From Armatimonadetes bacterium 55-13 (GTDB lineage: Bacteria > Armatimonadota > Fimbriimonadia > Fimbriimonadales > Fimbriimonadaceae), in the NCBI GenBank assembly GCA_001898035.1, contig MKRX01000005.1:173730-237729 (forward strand): a DNA stretch of 64,000 nucleotides. The letters are read 5' to 3'. The first letter of the stretch is position 1, and every line of letters starts with the position of its first letter. The notes below the pieces were generated by a model. That model searched no databases. It was given only the letters and a program-made list of their open reading frames with translations, and was not told the DNA's origin. Shown piece by piece: positions 27,492 through 36,113 of the stretch. The position numbers and the translations under genes were made by a program.

Positions 27492-30014
27492 TTGCAGTCA
27501 CGTAGTTACTTATTTCTACTCATCGTGCTCGCACTTGGCGTCATATCCGGAATTGGATATGTCAAGAAGGAGCCCAATCTTGGTCTAGACATCGTCGGTG
27601 GCGTTCGTCTGACTTTCTCTATGGACACGTCCAAGCTTTCTGAAGATCGAAAGCAGGAAATGGGAAGTGTCCGGAGCACCATCGTTCGAACGCTCACAAA
27701 CCGCGCAAGTGGAATGGGTGGTGCGACTGAGGCCGTGGTTCAGCCAAAGGGCGACGATCAAGTGATCGTTGAACTACCTGGATTTACGGACACCCAGAAG
27801 GCCACTGAGTATCTGAAGACCACGGCCAGTATTGAATGGTATGACGCCCGAAACGTCAGAACGGGAAAGGGCGCAAGCCGACTTTATGACACGGGCACCC
27901 AAGTTGATTACAAGGGAACTCCCGCTTTCACCTTTATCAAAGGCTCAGGCACGGAGATTCTGCCGGGAACCCCTGAATATGCGGCCGTAATTCGGAGCTG
28001 GGGCGATCCGATTCTTGTCGGAGACGACTTGGAAAGGGCAGATCCAGAACCGTCAGGCGATGGTTACATTCCGAGCATGAAGTTCTCGCCTGAGGGTGCG
28101 AAAAAGATGGATCGATGGTCGCGCCGGAACATGAACACCGGAGCGCAAATTGCGGCAGTTATGGACGGAGTTGTTATCAGCATCGCTCCCCTCGCCGACA
28201 ATACGATTCTCAGCAATACGGCTCAGATTACGGGAAGATTTGACAAGGAATACGTTTTTGCACTGACTGAGCTACTCAACTCCGGGTCTCTTCCGGTTAG
28301 CCTCAAGATTGAAAGCGTTCAGAAAGTCGACCCGACGATCGGCAAGAGCGCTCTCCAAAAGATCATCTTCGCCGGTCTCATCGCCTTTGCGTTGATTTCG
28401 GTCTTTCTGATGGTCTACTACGCGCTTCCAGGTTTCATTGCCTTCTTAGCGCTTTGTCTTTACGTCTTGTTCACCCTCACGGTGCTCAAGCTCATCAACG
28501 CGACCTTTAGCCTTGCCGCCATCGCGGGCTTCATCCTATCGGTAGGTATGGCCGTTGACGCCAATATCTTGGTGTTTGAACGCTTTAAAGAAGAGATGAA
28601 GGGAGGGAAGTCCCTTCACTCCGCCATCGAACTTGGATTCAAACGAGCTTTGCCGGCGATCATGGACTCGAACGCCTGTACCATCTTAACCTCGTTAGTC
28701 TTGGTGAATTTGGGAACCGGGCCTGTAAAGGGTTTTGCGTCCACGCTTATCATCGGCGTTTTGATTTCGCTGTTTACGGCCGTAACGGTCACGAGATCCC
28801 TGTTGGTGTTCTTTATCGACTCGGGAATCGCGAAGAACCCGAAACTGTTCGCTGCCGAACGAAACTGGTTCGGTGAGAAATGGGAAGCGCAAGCCGATAC
28901 AGAGCCACTTAAGATCGTTGAATCCTCACGCAAGTGGTTCATGATCTCGCTGGCTACGATCATTCCTGGACTTATCTTCCTCGGACTGGGCGGCATTAAG
29001 CCGAACGTGGAGTTCCGTGGTGGTTATGAAGCGTCGTTTAAGGTCACGGATAATTCGTTGACGACGGCTGCCATTCAAGAAAAGCTGGAAGCCGCCGGAT
29101 TCCGAGGCGGAAACGTCAAGTTCGCTCTCTATTCCGACGGATCTGAGAGGGATGTAATTATCAGTCTTCCGCCTAATCAGCAGCTTGAAGGTGAAAAGGA
29201 ACAGGCAGTAAACGTCATCGCCAGTGCGGCCGGACTTGATCCAAAAACGAACAAAGACTATCAGCAAATTGGCGCTGCCGTTCAGAAAGAAACACTGAGA
29301 AACGCAATCCTGGGCGTCGTAATAAGCTCTGCGCTCATCATTGTGTATCTGGCATTTCGCTTCGGTGTTTCATTGGGGAACTTCGTGGCGGGCCTCCGGT
29401 TTGGTGGCTCGGCGATTGCCGCACTCCTTCACGACATTCTTGTCGTCGTCGGCGTGGCTGCCATCTTGGGCTTCCTTCTACACTGGGAAGTTAGTGCCTT
29501 GTTCTTAACCGCGATGCTAACCATCATTGGCTTCTCGGTTCATGACACGATCGTCATCTTTGACCGAATCCGTGAGAACCTGCACAAAATACAAAGCGGC
29601 GAGGACTTCGGCCATCTTATTGACCGATCAATCAGCCGTTCCTTCGCGCGGTCGATTAATACGTCAATGACGGTCGTAGTGACCCTCATGATCCTCGCCG
29701 CTTTTGGAACGGCGACCATCGATCTGAGATTCTTTGTCATCACAATGCTGGTCGGTATCCTCTCGGGTACTTACTCATCGATCTACAACGCATCGCCCAT
29801 CCTGTATGTTTGGGAAAAAGCAGTTGCAAAGAAGAAAGGTGAAGGAGCTACGATCTTGGCGATTGCCAGAGCGGAAAATTCTCGGGCACGCGTCGTGACG
29901 ACCCTGGTGGAAGATCGCCCTGTCGCTAACACGGATACCGCCGGACGAACTTACGGCCAGGTTCGGAGACGGGCAAGCGCTGTGAAGGACAGTCGCAAAG
30001 AACTGGACGAGTAG
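27492..30014 (+). CDS. secDF: Protein translocase SecDF (fused SecD and SecF)
   Basis: 840 aa from a TTG start. SecD part: first membrane helix (1-22), GLDIVGGVRLTF, periplasmic domains, then five membrane helices with GMAVDANILVFERFKEE (RND-type Asp/Arg motif). SecF part from about 475: FRGGYEASF, then helices with IGFSVHDTIVIFDRIREN. The fusion assists Sec-dependent protein export using the proton motive force. The tail after about 775 is polar and probably cytoplasmic. A strong hairpin terminator follows the stop, shared with the convergent gene. Confidence 0.94.
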   Translation: MQSRSYLFLLIVLALGVISGIGYVKKEPNLGLDIVGGVRLTFSMDTSKLSEDRKQEMGSVRSTIVRTLTNRASGMGGATEAVVQPKGDDQVIVELPGFTDTQKATEYLKTTASIEWYDARNVRTGKGASRLYDTGTQVDYKGTPAFTFIKGSGTEILPGTPEYAAVIRSWGDPILVGDDLERADPEPSGDGYIPSMKFSPEGAKKMDRWSRRNMNTGAQIAAVMDGVVISIAPLADNTILSNTAQITGRFDKEYVFALTELLNSGSLPVSLKIESVQKVDPTIGKSALQKIIFAGLIAFALISVFLMVYYALPGFIAFLALCLYVLFTLTVLKLINATFSLAAIAGFILSVGMAVDANILVFERFKEEMKGGKSLHSAIELGFKRALPAIMDSNACTILTSLVLVNLGTGPVKGFASTLIIGVLISLFTAVTVTRSLLVFFIDSGIAKNPKLFAAERNWFGEKWEAQADTEPLKIVESSRKWFMISLATIIPGLIFLGLGGIKPNVEFRGGYEASFKVTDNSLTTAAIQEKLEAAGFRGGNVKFALYSDGSERDVIISLPPNQQLEGEKEQAVNVIASAAGLDPKTNKDYQQIGAAVQKETLRNAILGVVISSALIIVYLAFRFGVSLGNFVAGLRFGGSAIAALLHDILVVVGVAAILGFLLHWEVSALFLTAMLTIIGFSVHDTIVIFDRIRENLHKIQSGEDFGHLIDRSISRSFARSINTSMTVVVTLMILAAFGTATIDLRFFVITMLVGILSGTYSSIYNASPILYVWEKAVAKKKGEGATILAIARAENSRARVVTTLVEDRPVANTDTAGRTYGQVRRRASAVKDSRKELDE

Positions 30015-30035
30015 AATCGGATCAGCTGCAAGCGG

Positions 30036-30072
30036 AATAGCGGCCCAGGAGTTTTTCCTGGGCCGCTATTTT
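30036..30072. terminator. Bidirectional terminator between secDF and the ZipA-C-like gene
   Basis: AATAGCGGCCCAGGA pairs with TCCTGGGCCGCTATT (30036-30070), loop GTTTT, with TTTT after it on the plus strand. Confidence 0.85.
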
Positions 30073-30988
30073 ATGCCCTAAAGAGCTTTAGAGCCGCCGC
30101 TGAACCCGCTTCAATCCCTGTTCCTGCCATGGTTCTTACCGCTGCATCGAGATTGCTTGATAGTTCATGGCGCGTTCCCAGGCTCAGGGGTTGGTCGGCA
30201 TCGTTGAAGACCATGGCTCCAAGGTAGGAGCTCAGATAGTCGGCACTTCGGAAAGCGGCATCCAGCGAGTACGCGGCATGCGCCGAGCGGGGAAGACTGA
30301 ATCCTAACATGAGTCCAACATGGTGCTCACCACGTTCCACGGCGGAGAGCGAGAAAGTGCTGGCGCCGCCCAAAGGAGTGAGCGAAAGGAGAGGCTCTTC
30401 TATACCAGCAACTTTGAACTCAAAGCATCCGCTAGAGCCGAGATCGAATCCCAGGCCGGCGGCCGCGATCCAGATGTCTTTCTCAGAGAAAGAGGGCTCC
30501 TTCGGAATCAGCATCAGTTCAACTCCGATATCAAGGGCGTCTCGGAACTCCCGGAGCGCATTCGCCATCCGATTGATGTCCGCCGGCGGGGGAAGTGGCA
30601 TGGCTCGACGCTGAACTTGTGCGCCAAACGACTCGGCAACGCGAAGCAGGTGCGCCCCCGCCTGACTGTTTAACTCGCCCTTCTCGCTTAATATGTCCCA
30701 TGCCAAGGCGAGTGAATCAAGCGAACCTGAATTTGCGCCAACAAACGTCCTCCACTCGTTATCGGCAGGCGACATGGAATAGATTTCAGGTTGGCCCAAC
30801 GCCTGATACCACTGATCAGTCAAGATCGATGACGCAGCTTGGGTTGGTATGGAGCGGGGCCCGACAAGCTCGATAACAAATTGGACCTTGTGTTCCGGTC
30901 CCAGCTTGGCCGGTCGAACAACGGGCGGGGTTAGAGCAATTTTGGGATCTCGCTGCAAGGGTTGACCAAAGAGCGCGGCGAGATCCAT
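30071..30988 (-). CDS. Protein with a ZipA C-terminal-like domain (tentative)
   Basis: 305 aa with no membrane segment or signal peptide. The second half (from ANALREFRDALDIGVELML through DIWIAAAGLGFDLGSSGCFEF and LLSLTPLG to SADYLSSYLGAMVFND and LSLGTRHELSSNLDAA) follows the order of strands and helices of the FtsZ-binding ZipA C-terminal domain as found in ZipA-like proteins. The N-terminal membrane anchor of true ZipA is missing. If the match is right it could bind FtsZ in the cytoplasm. It is the last gene of the HAD-GH42-like-era operon, 3 bp after era. The assignment is by eye. Confidence 0.45.
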   Translation of the reverse strand: MDLAALFGQPLQRDPKIALTPPVVRPAKLGPEHKVQFVIELVGPRSIPTQAASSILTDQWYQALGQPEIYSMSPADNEWRTFVGANSGSLDSLALAWDILSEKGELNSQAGAHLLRVAESFGAQVQRRAMPLPPPADINRMANALREFRDALDIGVELMLIPKEPSFSEKDIWIAAAGLGFDLGSSGCFEFKVAGIEEPLLSLTPLGGASTFSLSAVERGEHHVGLMLGFSLPRSAHAAYSLDAAFRSADYLSSYLGAMVFNDADQPLSLGTRHELSSNLDAAVRTMAGTGIEAGSAAALKLFRA

Positions 30989-30991
30989 GGG

Positions 30992-31924
30992 TTACTCCGA
31001 GTATTCCAGTTCTTGAATCATACGCGGATTCATTCGCCAGTCTTCACGGACTTTCACGTTTAGTTCAAGATAAATCCGCGTTCCTAGCAAGGCCTCGATC
31101 TCCGTTCGGGCTTCAGTGCCTATTTTCTTGATGAACTGCCCTTGCTTGCCGATGAGAATAGCCCTCTGGCTGGTTTTTTCCACAAATATGGTGGCCGAGA
31201 TTCGGATGAGATCTGCATTATCTTCATCCCACTCTTCCACTTGAACAGCCACGGCGTGCGGAACTTCTTGGCGAGTGGCAATCAAGATCTTCTCTCGAAC
31301 GAATTCTGCCGCGATGAAGCGACTGCTTTGGTCGGTGTACTCATCCTCGTCGAATGATGCTGGCCCATACGGGAGTCTTGCTGCGATGAGTTCGATCAGC
31401 TTGTCCACGTTAAGCCCCTTGGTGGCGGTGGTCAGCATGTAAACGTCGGTTTTGAAAATCTTGATGAATGCATCTACATTTCGCTGAACGGCGTCCGCCT
31501 TTAACTGGTCCATCTTGTTCAGGCACAGAACAATTGGAATTGGCACAAGCTTTTCGGGATCTTCGATGTCGTGCGTCTGAAGTCCGTCCAGCAATTTCGC
31601 GATGTCTTTGTCGGCATCGTTGGGGTGTCCACTGGAGTCGGCAACGTAAACGATCACGTCCACATCGTGGAGCGACTTTCTAGCCTGTTCCACCATCGAT
31701 CTGCCGAGTTTGGTGTGAGGCTCGTGAATTCCAGGCGTATCGATGAAGGCAATTTGATAGTCTTCGGTGGTGGTGATTCCAACCACTCGTCGCCTGGTCG
31801 TTTGCGGCTTATTGCTCACGATCGAGACCTTTTGACCGACGATGCGGTTCAGAAGTGTGCTTTTGCCCACATTGGGTTTTCCAATGAGGGCAACGTAGCC
31901 AAATCGGTGTTTGTCGGATGCCAT
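30992..31924 (-). CDS. era: GTPase Era
   Basis: 310 aa. The G domain has GKPNVGKSTLLN (about 15-26), the switch KPQTTRRRVVGI, DTPGIHEP and NKMD. The C-terminal KH domain has AILIGKQGQFIKKIGTEA. Era binds the 3' end of 16S rRNA and assists 30S assembly. It is the third gene of a tightly packed minus-strand operon, with 3-bp gaps on both sides. Confidence 0.96.
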   Translation of the reverse strand: MASDKHRFGYVALIGKPNVGKSTLLNRIVGQKVSIVSNKPQTTRRRVVGITTTEDYQIAFIDTPGIHEPHTKLGRSMVEQARKSLHDVDVIVYVADSSGHPNDADKDIAKLLDGLQTHDIEDPEKLVPIPIVLCLNKMDQLKADAVQRNVDAFIKIFKTDVYMLTTATKGLNVDKLIELIAARLPYGPASFDEDEYTDQSSRFIAAEFVREKILIATRQEVPHAVAVQVEEWDEDNADLIRISATIFVEKTSQRAILIGKQGQFIKKIGTEARTEIEALLGTRIYLELNVKVREDWRMNPRMIQELEYSE

Positions 31925-31927
31925 CGA

Positions 31928-34900
31928 CTAGTCTCGCTTCCTGAACACCACGTTGATGCCGAGGTCATCCTCAAAACTTCCAGAGAACTCACCGGTTGTC
32001 TTCACTTCTTCTTGGGTAGCCTTTCTGTCACCAGACTGACGTCGGTTGCGTCGTCGCCGCCGTCCCGGGCGCTCAACTTCAGTTCCGGTTTCCTTTGCCG
32101 GTTCTTCGACGATTTGATGAGGTCGCAGGAACCATTCGTCCGCCACCTCATCCGCATCTCCGCCCTCCATCCACTCGTTGAGCTTCATGATGGGAATATC
32201 GAAGGCGTTGGCGTCAGTGCCGAGCGTATTGTCCTGTCGCGGTGGCAGGCTGGCCATCGTCAGGAGATCGTCATGATCCAAGGTTAACAACTGCTCAACC
32301 TCTTCTTGGCCGCCCACCAGGAAGACATGGGTCGTGCCATCGTTTGCCGTAAACCTCAGGTTCGTCGAATCTGTCTGTACCCACTGTTTTGTGAGAAGGT
32401 TATAGGCGACCCACTTATTGGGAAGAGCGATAGCGCGTGGTCCCGTTCCCGCGCAATGCACGGTAAGGAACGGCGGACGGACGTGAACGAGGTCTTCGTT
32501 GAAGTTCCAAACATGAGCCCCAGCCATCTGGGCCATTGCGCGGACGAGCGAAGGATTCACCTGTGGTTCGCCAAGGAAAATGGACGTCCATCGCTGTTCG
32601 GGTTCGCCGGTGAACTCCTTGACAACGAAGCTTGGGAGACCGGTCTGCGAGTACTCGCCGAGAATCAGGGCGTCCTCGGGGATAGCAAAGTAACTTGGCT
32701 CCAACTTCGTTCCCGTGACCAGGCTGCGATCAGGGAAGGCCTCGCATAATGGATGACGACGATTCAGGATCGTCGTTCCGGACTTACTGTAGAAGGGCTG
32801 TGGTTTCAACGCAATGCCTGTGACTTCACGAGCTCGCTCCAGAGAGTCGCGGCCCGCATCGAATAGTCCGGCAGAATAGAGCCAGAACAACACCTTTCCG
32901 TCGCGCTGGAGACGAGATTTTATGGCGGCGCGAGTGTCGGGGCGAATGTCCCAGGCGTTCAGGAAGATATAAACCTTTGCCTCCGGAAACTTTTCTCGAT
33001 GGGCAAGATCGCTCAATAGATAGAAACCTGCATTCACTCCGGCCCGGAGAACCGATTCCCGGACGTTTTGCACTAAGAGTGAGAAGGCGTTTTGATCGAC
33101 CAGGTAGGCCAGCGCTCTTTCATCGATAAAGACGCAAACGTCAGGCTCTCCAATTCCGGCGCCCATACGGTAGAGCAGGCCTTCCGACACCTTTGAAGCG
33201 CGATCCCAGATACTTGGCGTTTTGAGCCAACCGTTGCCCCAAAGGTCCATCCAGGAAACCCCTGAACCATGGGCTAGCGCCGCGCCAGCACCGCGCCAGT
33301 GGACACTTTCGAGGGCCTGGGGGGTCTTGATCATCGGATTGAAATCATCCGGCTCTCGACCGCCACTTAGTGAAGTCTTGAAGTCCTCTTCACTGATATA
33401 GAGTTTGCCATTCAGGGCGAAGCTGTCGATGGGGCCAGGGAAGGGGGCCGTACCACCCGGCTCCCGCGTTCGATAACTTGGTGGACCGGCCACAAAGTCG
33501 ATCTCTTGCGTTCGAAGGAGCTTCCCTAGTGAGAGATGACCACTTCCGGGGTGAGACCATTCAAAGGTGTAGCCATAGCTTGCGCCCACCAGGAACCAGC
33601 CTTCGCTCGCTTCCTTCGCGGTGTATGCCAATTCCCCAATTCGTTGGACCGTGGCATCGCTTAGGAAGAGATGATAGTCAACGTATCGACGCTGTTTGCG
33701 GCTCGATCGAACGAATTTATCTCCGTCTTGGCCCTCGGGTTGGTAGAAAGGCACCGTCAGATCGTTGAAACTGACGTTTCCATCAAACCAAGAGGCGCGC
33801 AACATTACATCGTCGTCCAGATAGCGAACTCGAGCCCAATCGCGGAACTTAATCTTTGCCGCCTCGGAGGTGTCATATCCCCAGCCTTCAGCGATAAACC
33901 ACTCGCCTCGGTCCAGGTGCACACCCAGGATGTGTCCGCTCAAGCTGAGTGCCCGCAGCTTTCGGACGAAAGCATCCAGGCATTTCTTTGCGGTTGTCCA
34001 GAATTCGTCGTCGCATACGCTGGGCTCGGCTAAGGAGCCGTCCTCGTGCAAGTACCTGGCCCTCGGATACCGATCTTGCCACCCGCGAGGTGCTTTGAAG
34101 ACAAGCCGGAAAAGGACTTGAGACTCTTTGTCGATTTCGACCGACTTGCTCAGGAGATATGCGGCAAGCTGAACGTTTGCGTCAACCGCACTTTCGTCGA
34201 CTTCGAAGTCCACCAAGTATGAGTGAAGGTGAACGCCGGCTTCTGAGGCCATACGGAGTTCGTCAAGCACGGTGGTGGTGCTCCGGTCATCGCTTGCGCC
34301 GCCGAAGAACATGACGGGCGGGTATACACGCCGATCTCGGACAAGGGTGGGCACCCCATTTCGAAGAACGACTTGCGGGGCTTGGTCCGGAACCGAAATG
34401 GTTGGGCGGGGTGGGGGCGCAATGTTCTTACGCTCCTTACGCCGGAAACTTACGGCGGGAGCGTCTTCCACCGAAAGGTCTTCGTCAACAGCGTCTTCTT
34501 TTGCGGCAACGGGAGTTTCTTCAGCTGCCTCTGTACCCTCTTGTCGCTTACCACGACGTCGGCGACGGCGACCTCGCTTTCCTCCATCATCAGTCTCATC
34601 CGTGGTCGAGCTGGCAGGCGCCTCTTCAGCTTTTTCAGTCTGAGACGGCTTTGCTTTTTCCCTGATCCTTGGCTTGGCCGTAGCTGGACTTTTGCTAACA
34701 GGACGCCAAATTGGAACGGGGAGATCGTCAGGTCCTGCCTCAAACACGACATCTTCCATTGAGGCGCCGGTCTCATCGACTTTGGTCTCCGACACCGCAG
34801 GTTTCTTCGCGCGAGACTTCGAACCTGATGGGCGGGCGGGCTTCTTCTCGAGAGAAGGGGAAGTGTTCGAGCCCTCGGTTGAGGATGGTTCGAGAGTCGC

Positions 34901-35323
34901 AACTGGCTCAGCCTCGACTTTAGGCAACGACTTTCGCACAGGCTTGGGCTTTGGCGAGGTCGTTTTGGGAGCGGTGGTTTTTGGAGAAGTCGCAGACTTT
35001 GAAACTGCAGATTTCTTGCCAGCGGCAGGCTCCGCATCAACTTCCAGAATGGGATCGGCAGAAGCAGTGGCTTTTTTCGCCGGGCTCTTAGCCGTAGTCT
35101 TTTTGGTGGTCGCAGTCTTGGCGGTCACCGTTGACGTTGATTTTTGCTTGGTGGTCCCGCCTCGAGCAGACTTCGTTGCAGGCTCGGCAATCGCTTCGAC
35201 CACAGCGGTGGGTTCCGTGGCGGACGGTTTCTTGGCGCGGCTTGTCCTTTTTGGCTTTTCAGCGATGGGTTCGGGAGTAGCGGTAGGGGCAGAAATGACT
35301 TCAGTTACTTTCTTTCTTGGCAT
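31928..35323 (-). CDS. Basic-tailed GH42-like glycoside hydrolase homologue
   Basis: 1131 aa from the ATG at 35321-35323. An earlier in-frame start at 35353 exists but would add a non-conserved stretch. Residues 1-200 are Lys/Ala/Pro/Thr-rich (KTATTKKTTAKSPAKKATA), like histone H1 or AlgP tails. Near 260 and at the C-terminus lie Arg clusters (GRRRRRRGKR, RRRRRNRR). The centre, about 330-1050, resembles a GH42-type (beta-galactosidase-like) barrel plus Rossmann-like domain. ILGVHLDRGEWF and LYISEEDFKT stand where the acid/base and nucleophile Glu are expected. No signal peptide. Fourth domain types were not recognised. Located between the HAD gene and era. Confidence 0.55.
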   Translation of the reverse strand: MPRKKVTEVISAPTATPEPIAEKPKRTSRAKKPSATEPTAVVEAIAEPATKSARGGTTKQKSTSTVTAKTATTKKTTAKSPAKKATASADPILEVDAEPAAGKKSAVSKSATSPKTTAPKTTSPKPKPVRKSLPKVEAEPVATLEPSSTEGSNTSPSLEKKPARPSGSKSRAKKPAVSETKVDETGASMEDVVFEAGPDDLPVPIWRPVSKSPATAKPRIREKAKPSQTEKAEEAPASSTTDETDDGGKRGRRRRRRGKRQEGTEAAEETPVAAKEDAVDEDLSVEDAPAVSFRRKERKNIAPPPRPTISVPDQAPQVVLRNGVPTLVRDRRVYPPVMFFGGASDDRSTTTVLDELRMASEAGVHLHSYLVDFEVDESAVDANVQLAAYLLSKSVEIDKESQVLFRLVFKAPRGWQDRYPRARYLHEDGSLAEPSVCDDEFWTTAKKCLDAFVRKLRALSLSGHILGVHLDRGEWFIAEGWGYDTSEAAKIKFRDWARVRYLDDDVMLRASWFDGNVSFNDLTVPFYQPEGQDGDKFVRSSRKQRRYVDYHLFLSDATVQRIGELAYTAKEASEGWFLVGASYGYTFEWSHPGSGHLSLGKLLRTQEIDFVAGPPSYRTREPGGTAPFPGPIDSFALNGKLYISEEDFKTSLSGGREPDDFNPMIKTPQALESVHWRGAGAALAHGSGVSWMDLWGNGWLKTPSIWDRASKVSEGLLYRMGAGIGEPDVCVFIDERALAYLVDQNAFSLLVQNVRESVLRAGVNAGFYLLSDLAHREKFPEAKVYIFLNAWDIRPDTRAAIKSRLQRDGKVLFWLYSAGLFDAGRDSLERAREVTGIALKPQPFYSKSGTTILNRRHPLCEAFPDRSLVTGTKLEPSYFAIPEDALILGEYSQTGLPSFVVKEFTGEPEQRWTSIFLGEPQVNPSLVRAMAQMAGAHVWNFNEDLVHVRPPFLTVHCAGTGPRAIALPNKWVAYNLLTKQWVQTDSTNLRFTANDGTTHVFLVGGQEEVEQLLTLDHDDLLTMASLPPRQDNTLGTDANAFDIPIMKLNEWMEGGDADEVADEWFLRPHQIVEEPAKETGTEVERPGRRRRRNRRQSGDRKATQEEVKTTGEFSGSFEDDLGINVVFRKRD

Positions 35324-36009
35324 GAGGTTTCCAGTAGGGAATCTCGGACCCACTCAAGCAGATCGGACGGTCTTTCGAAGAAAGCCGCCGGCGATTCCGC
35401 GAGCAGAGTCGAGCGGTCAGATGCGCCGTATCCCACGGCAATTGGCGTAACGCCTGCTTCAAGAGCGCAGCGGATGTCATAAACCGAGTCGCCGATCATA
35501 ACGGCTTCACTCGGTTCGACCCCCAAGCGTGCGCACGCGAGAAGCGCGCTTTCGGGATTTGGCTTTGGTTGATGAACATCGGATGCGCAGACGGTCGTCT
35601 CGACGACGTCCGCACAGACAAATCGCTTTAGAAACGACTCCAACTCAATTGCGTTCTTGCTGGTTACCAAGGCGATCTTAAGTCCCGCCTGATGGCACAT
35701 TCGCAATGCTTCAATACTTTCTTCGAAGGTCACCTCTTCCGAGACGTTTGCGTCGAATCGGTGAATGGTGAAGTCGATCATCTCGCTCAGTCGCTCTTCT
35801 GAGGGTGGCGAGTCTTGGAAGAGAAGGAGTTGTTTATGCAGGGGCATCCCAATGAGCGATGTTATTTCTTCATCGCTAGGCCTTATGCCTGCATACTTTT
35901 CGAACGTATCCCCAAGGGCACCGACGATGACGTGCAAGCTGTCGACAAGAGTGCCGTCAACGTCAAACAACATCGCCCGAAAGTTCGAAAGGGATAAGCC
36001 TTGCGGCAT
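35305..36009 (-). CDS. HAD-superfamily phosphatase (phosphoglycolate phosphatase-like)
   Basis: 234 aa. Motif I is MLFDVDGTLVDS, motif II ALVTSKN, motif III Lys in PKPNPE, and motif IV MIGDSVYDIRCALEAG. The helical cap sits between motifs I and II. This is the Gph/PpaX layout, and the substrate is unknown. The open frame extends to 36291, but homologues start near this ATG. CATACT (36017-36022) lies 7 nt upstream, so the start at 36009 is favoured. It is the first gene of a four-gene operon. Confidence 0.85.
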   Translation of the reverse strand: MPQGLSLSNFRAMLFDVDGTLVDSLHVIVGALGDTFEKYAGIRPSDEEITSLIGMPLHKQLLLFQDSPPSEERLSEMIDFTIHRFDANVSEEVTFEESIEALRMCHQAGLKIALVTSKNAIELESFLKRFVCADVVETTVCASDVHQPKPNPESALLACARLGVEPSEAVMIGDSVYDIRCALEAGVTPIAVGYGASDRSTLLAESPAAFFERPSDLLEWVRDSLLETSCQERK

Positions 36010-36016
36010 TGAGCTA

Positions 36017-36022
36017 AGTATG
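36017..36022 (-). promoter_or_regulatory. -10 box of leaderless HAD gene
   Basis: CATACT on the minus strand, 7 nt before the ATG at 36009. Confidence 0.5.
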
Positions 36023-36080
36023 GCAGATGGAAGCCAAATCAGCCTGGGCAAAAAAATCTTCTGCGAGACGAAGATTCTGC

Positions 36081-36107
36081 TAAAAATGCGGGGTAATTCG
36101 CCGACTA
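36081..36107 (+). promoter_or_regulatory. Sigma-28 (FliA)-type promoter of the flagellar cluster
   Basis: CTAAA, 15 nt, GCCGACTA (36100-36107). The consensus is CTAAA-N15-GCCGATAA, so 5/5 and 6/8 positions match. The -10 element ends 6 nt before the ATG at 36114. Confidence 0.6.
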
Positions 36108-36113
36108 TCACTA

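Noticed and set aside
34674-35450. A 258-aa plus-strand frame with long Ala/Gly/Val runs
   Set aside because: Complement of the Lys/Ala/Pro-rich tail of the minus-strand GH42-like protein. Such repeats leave both strands open.
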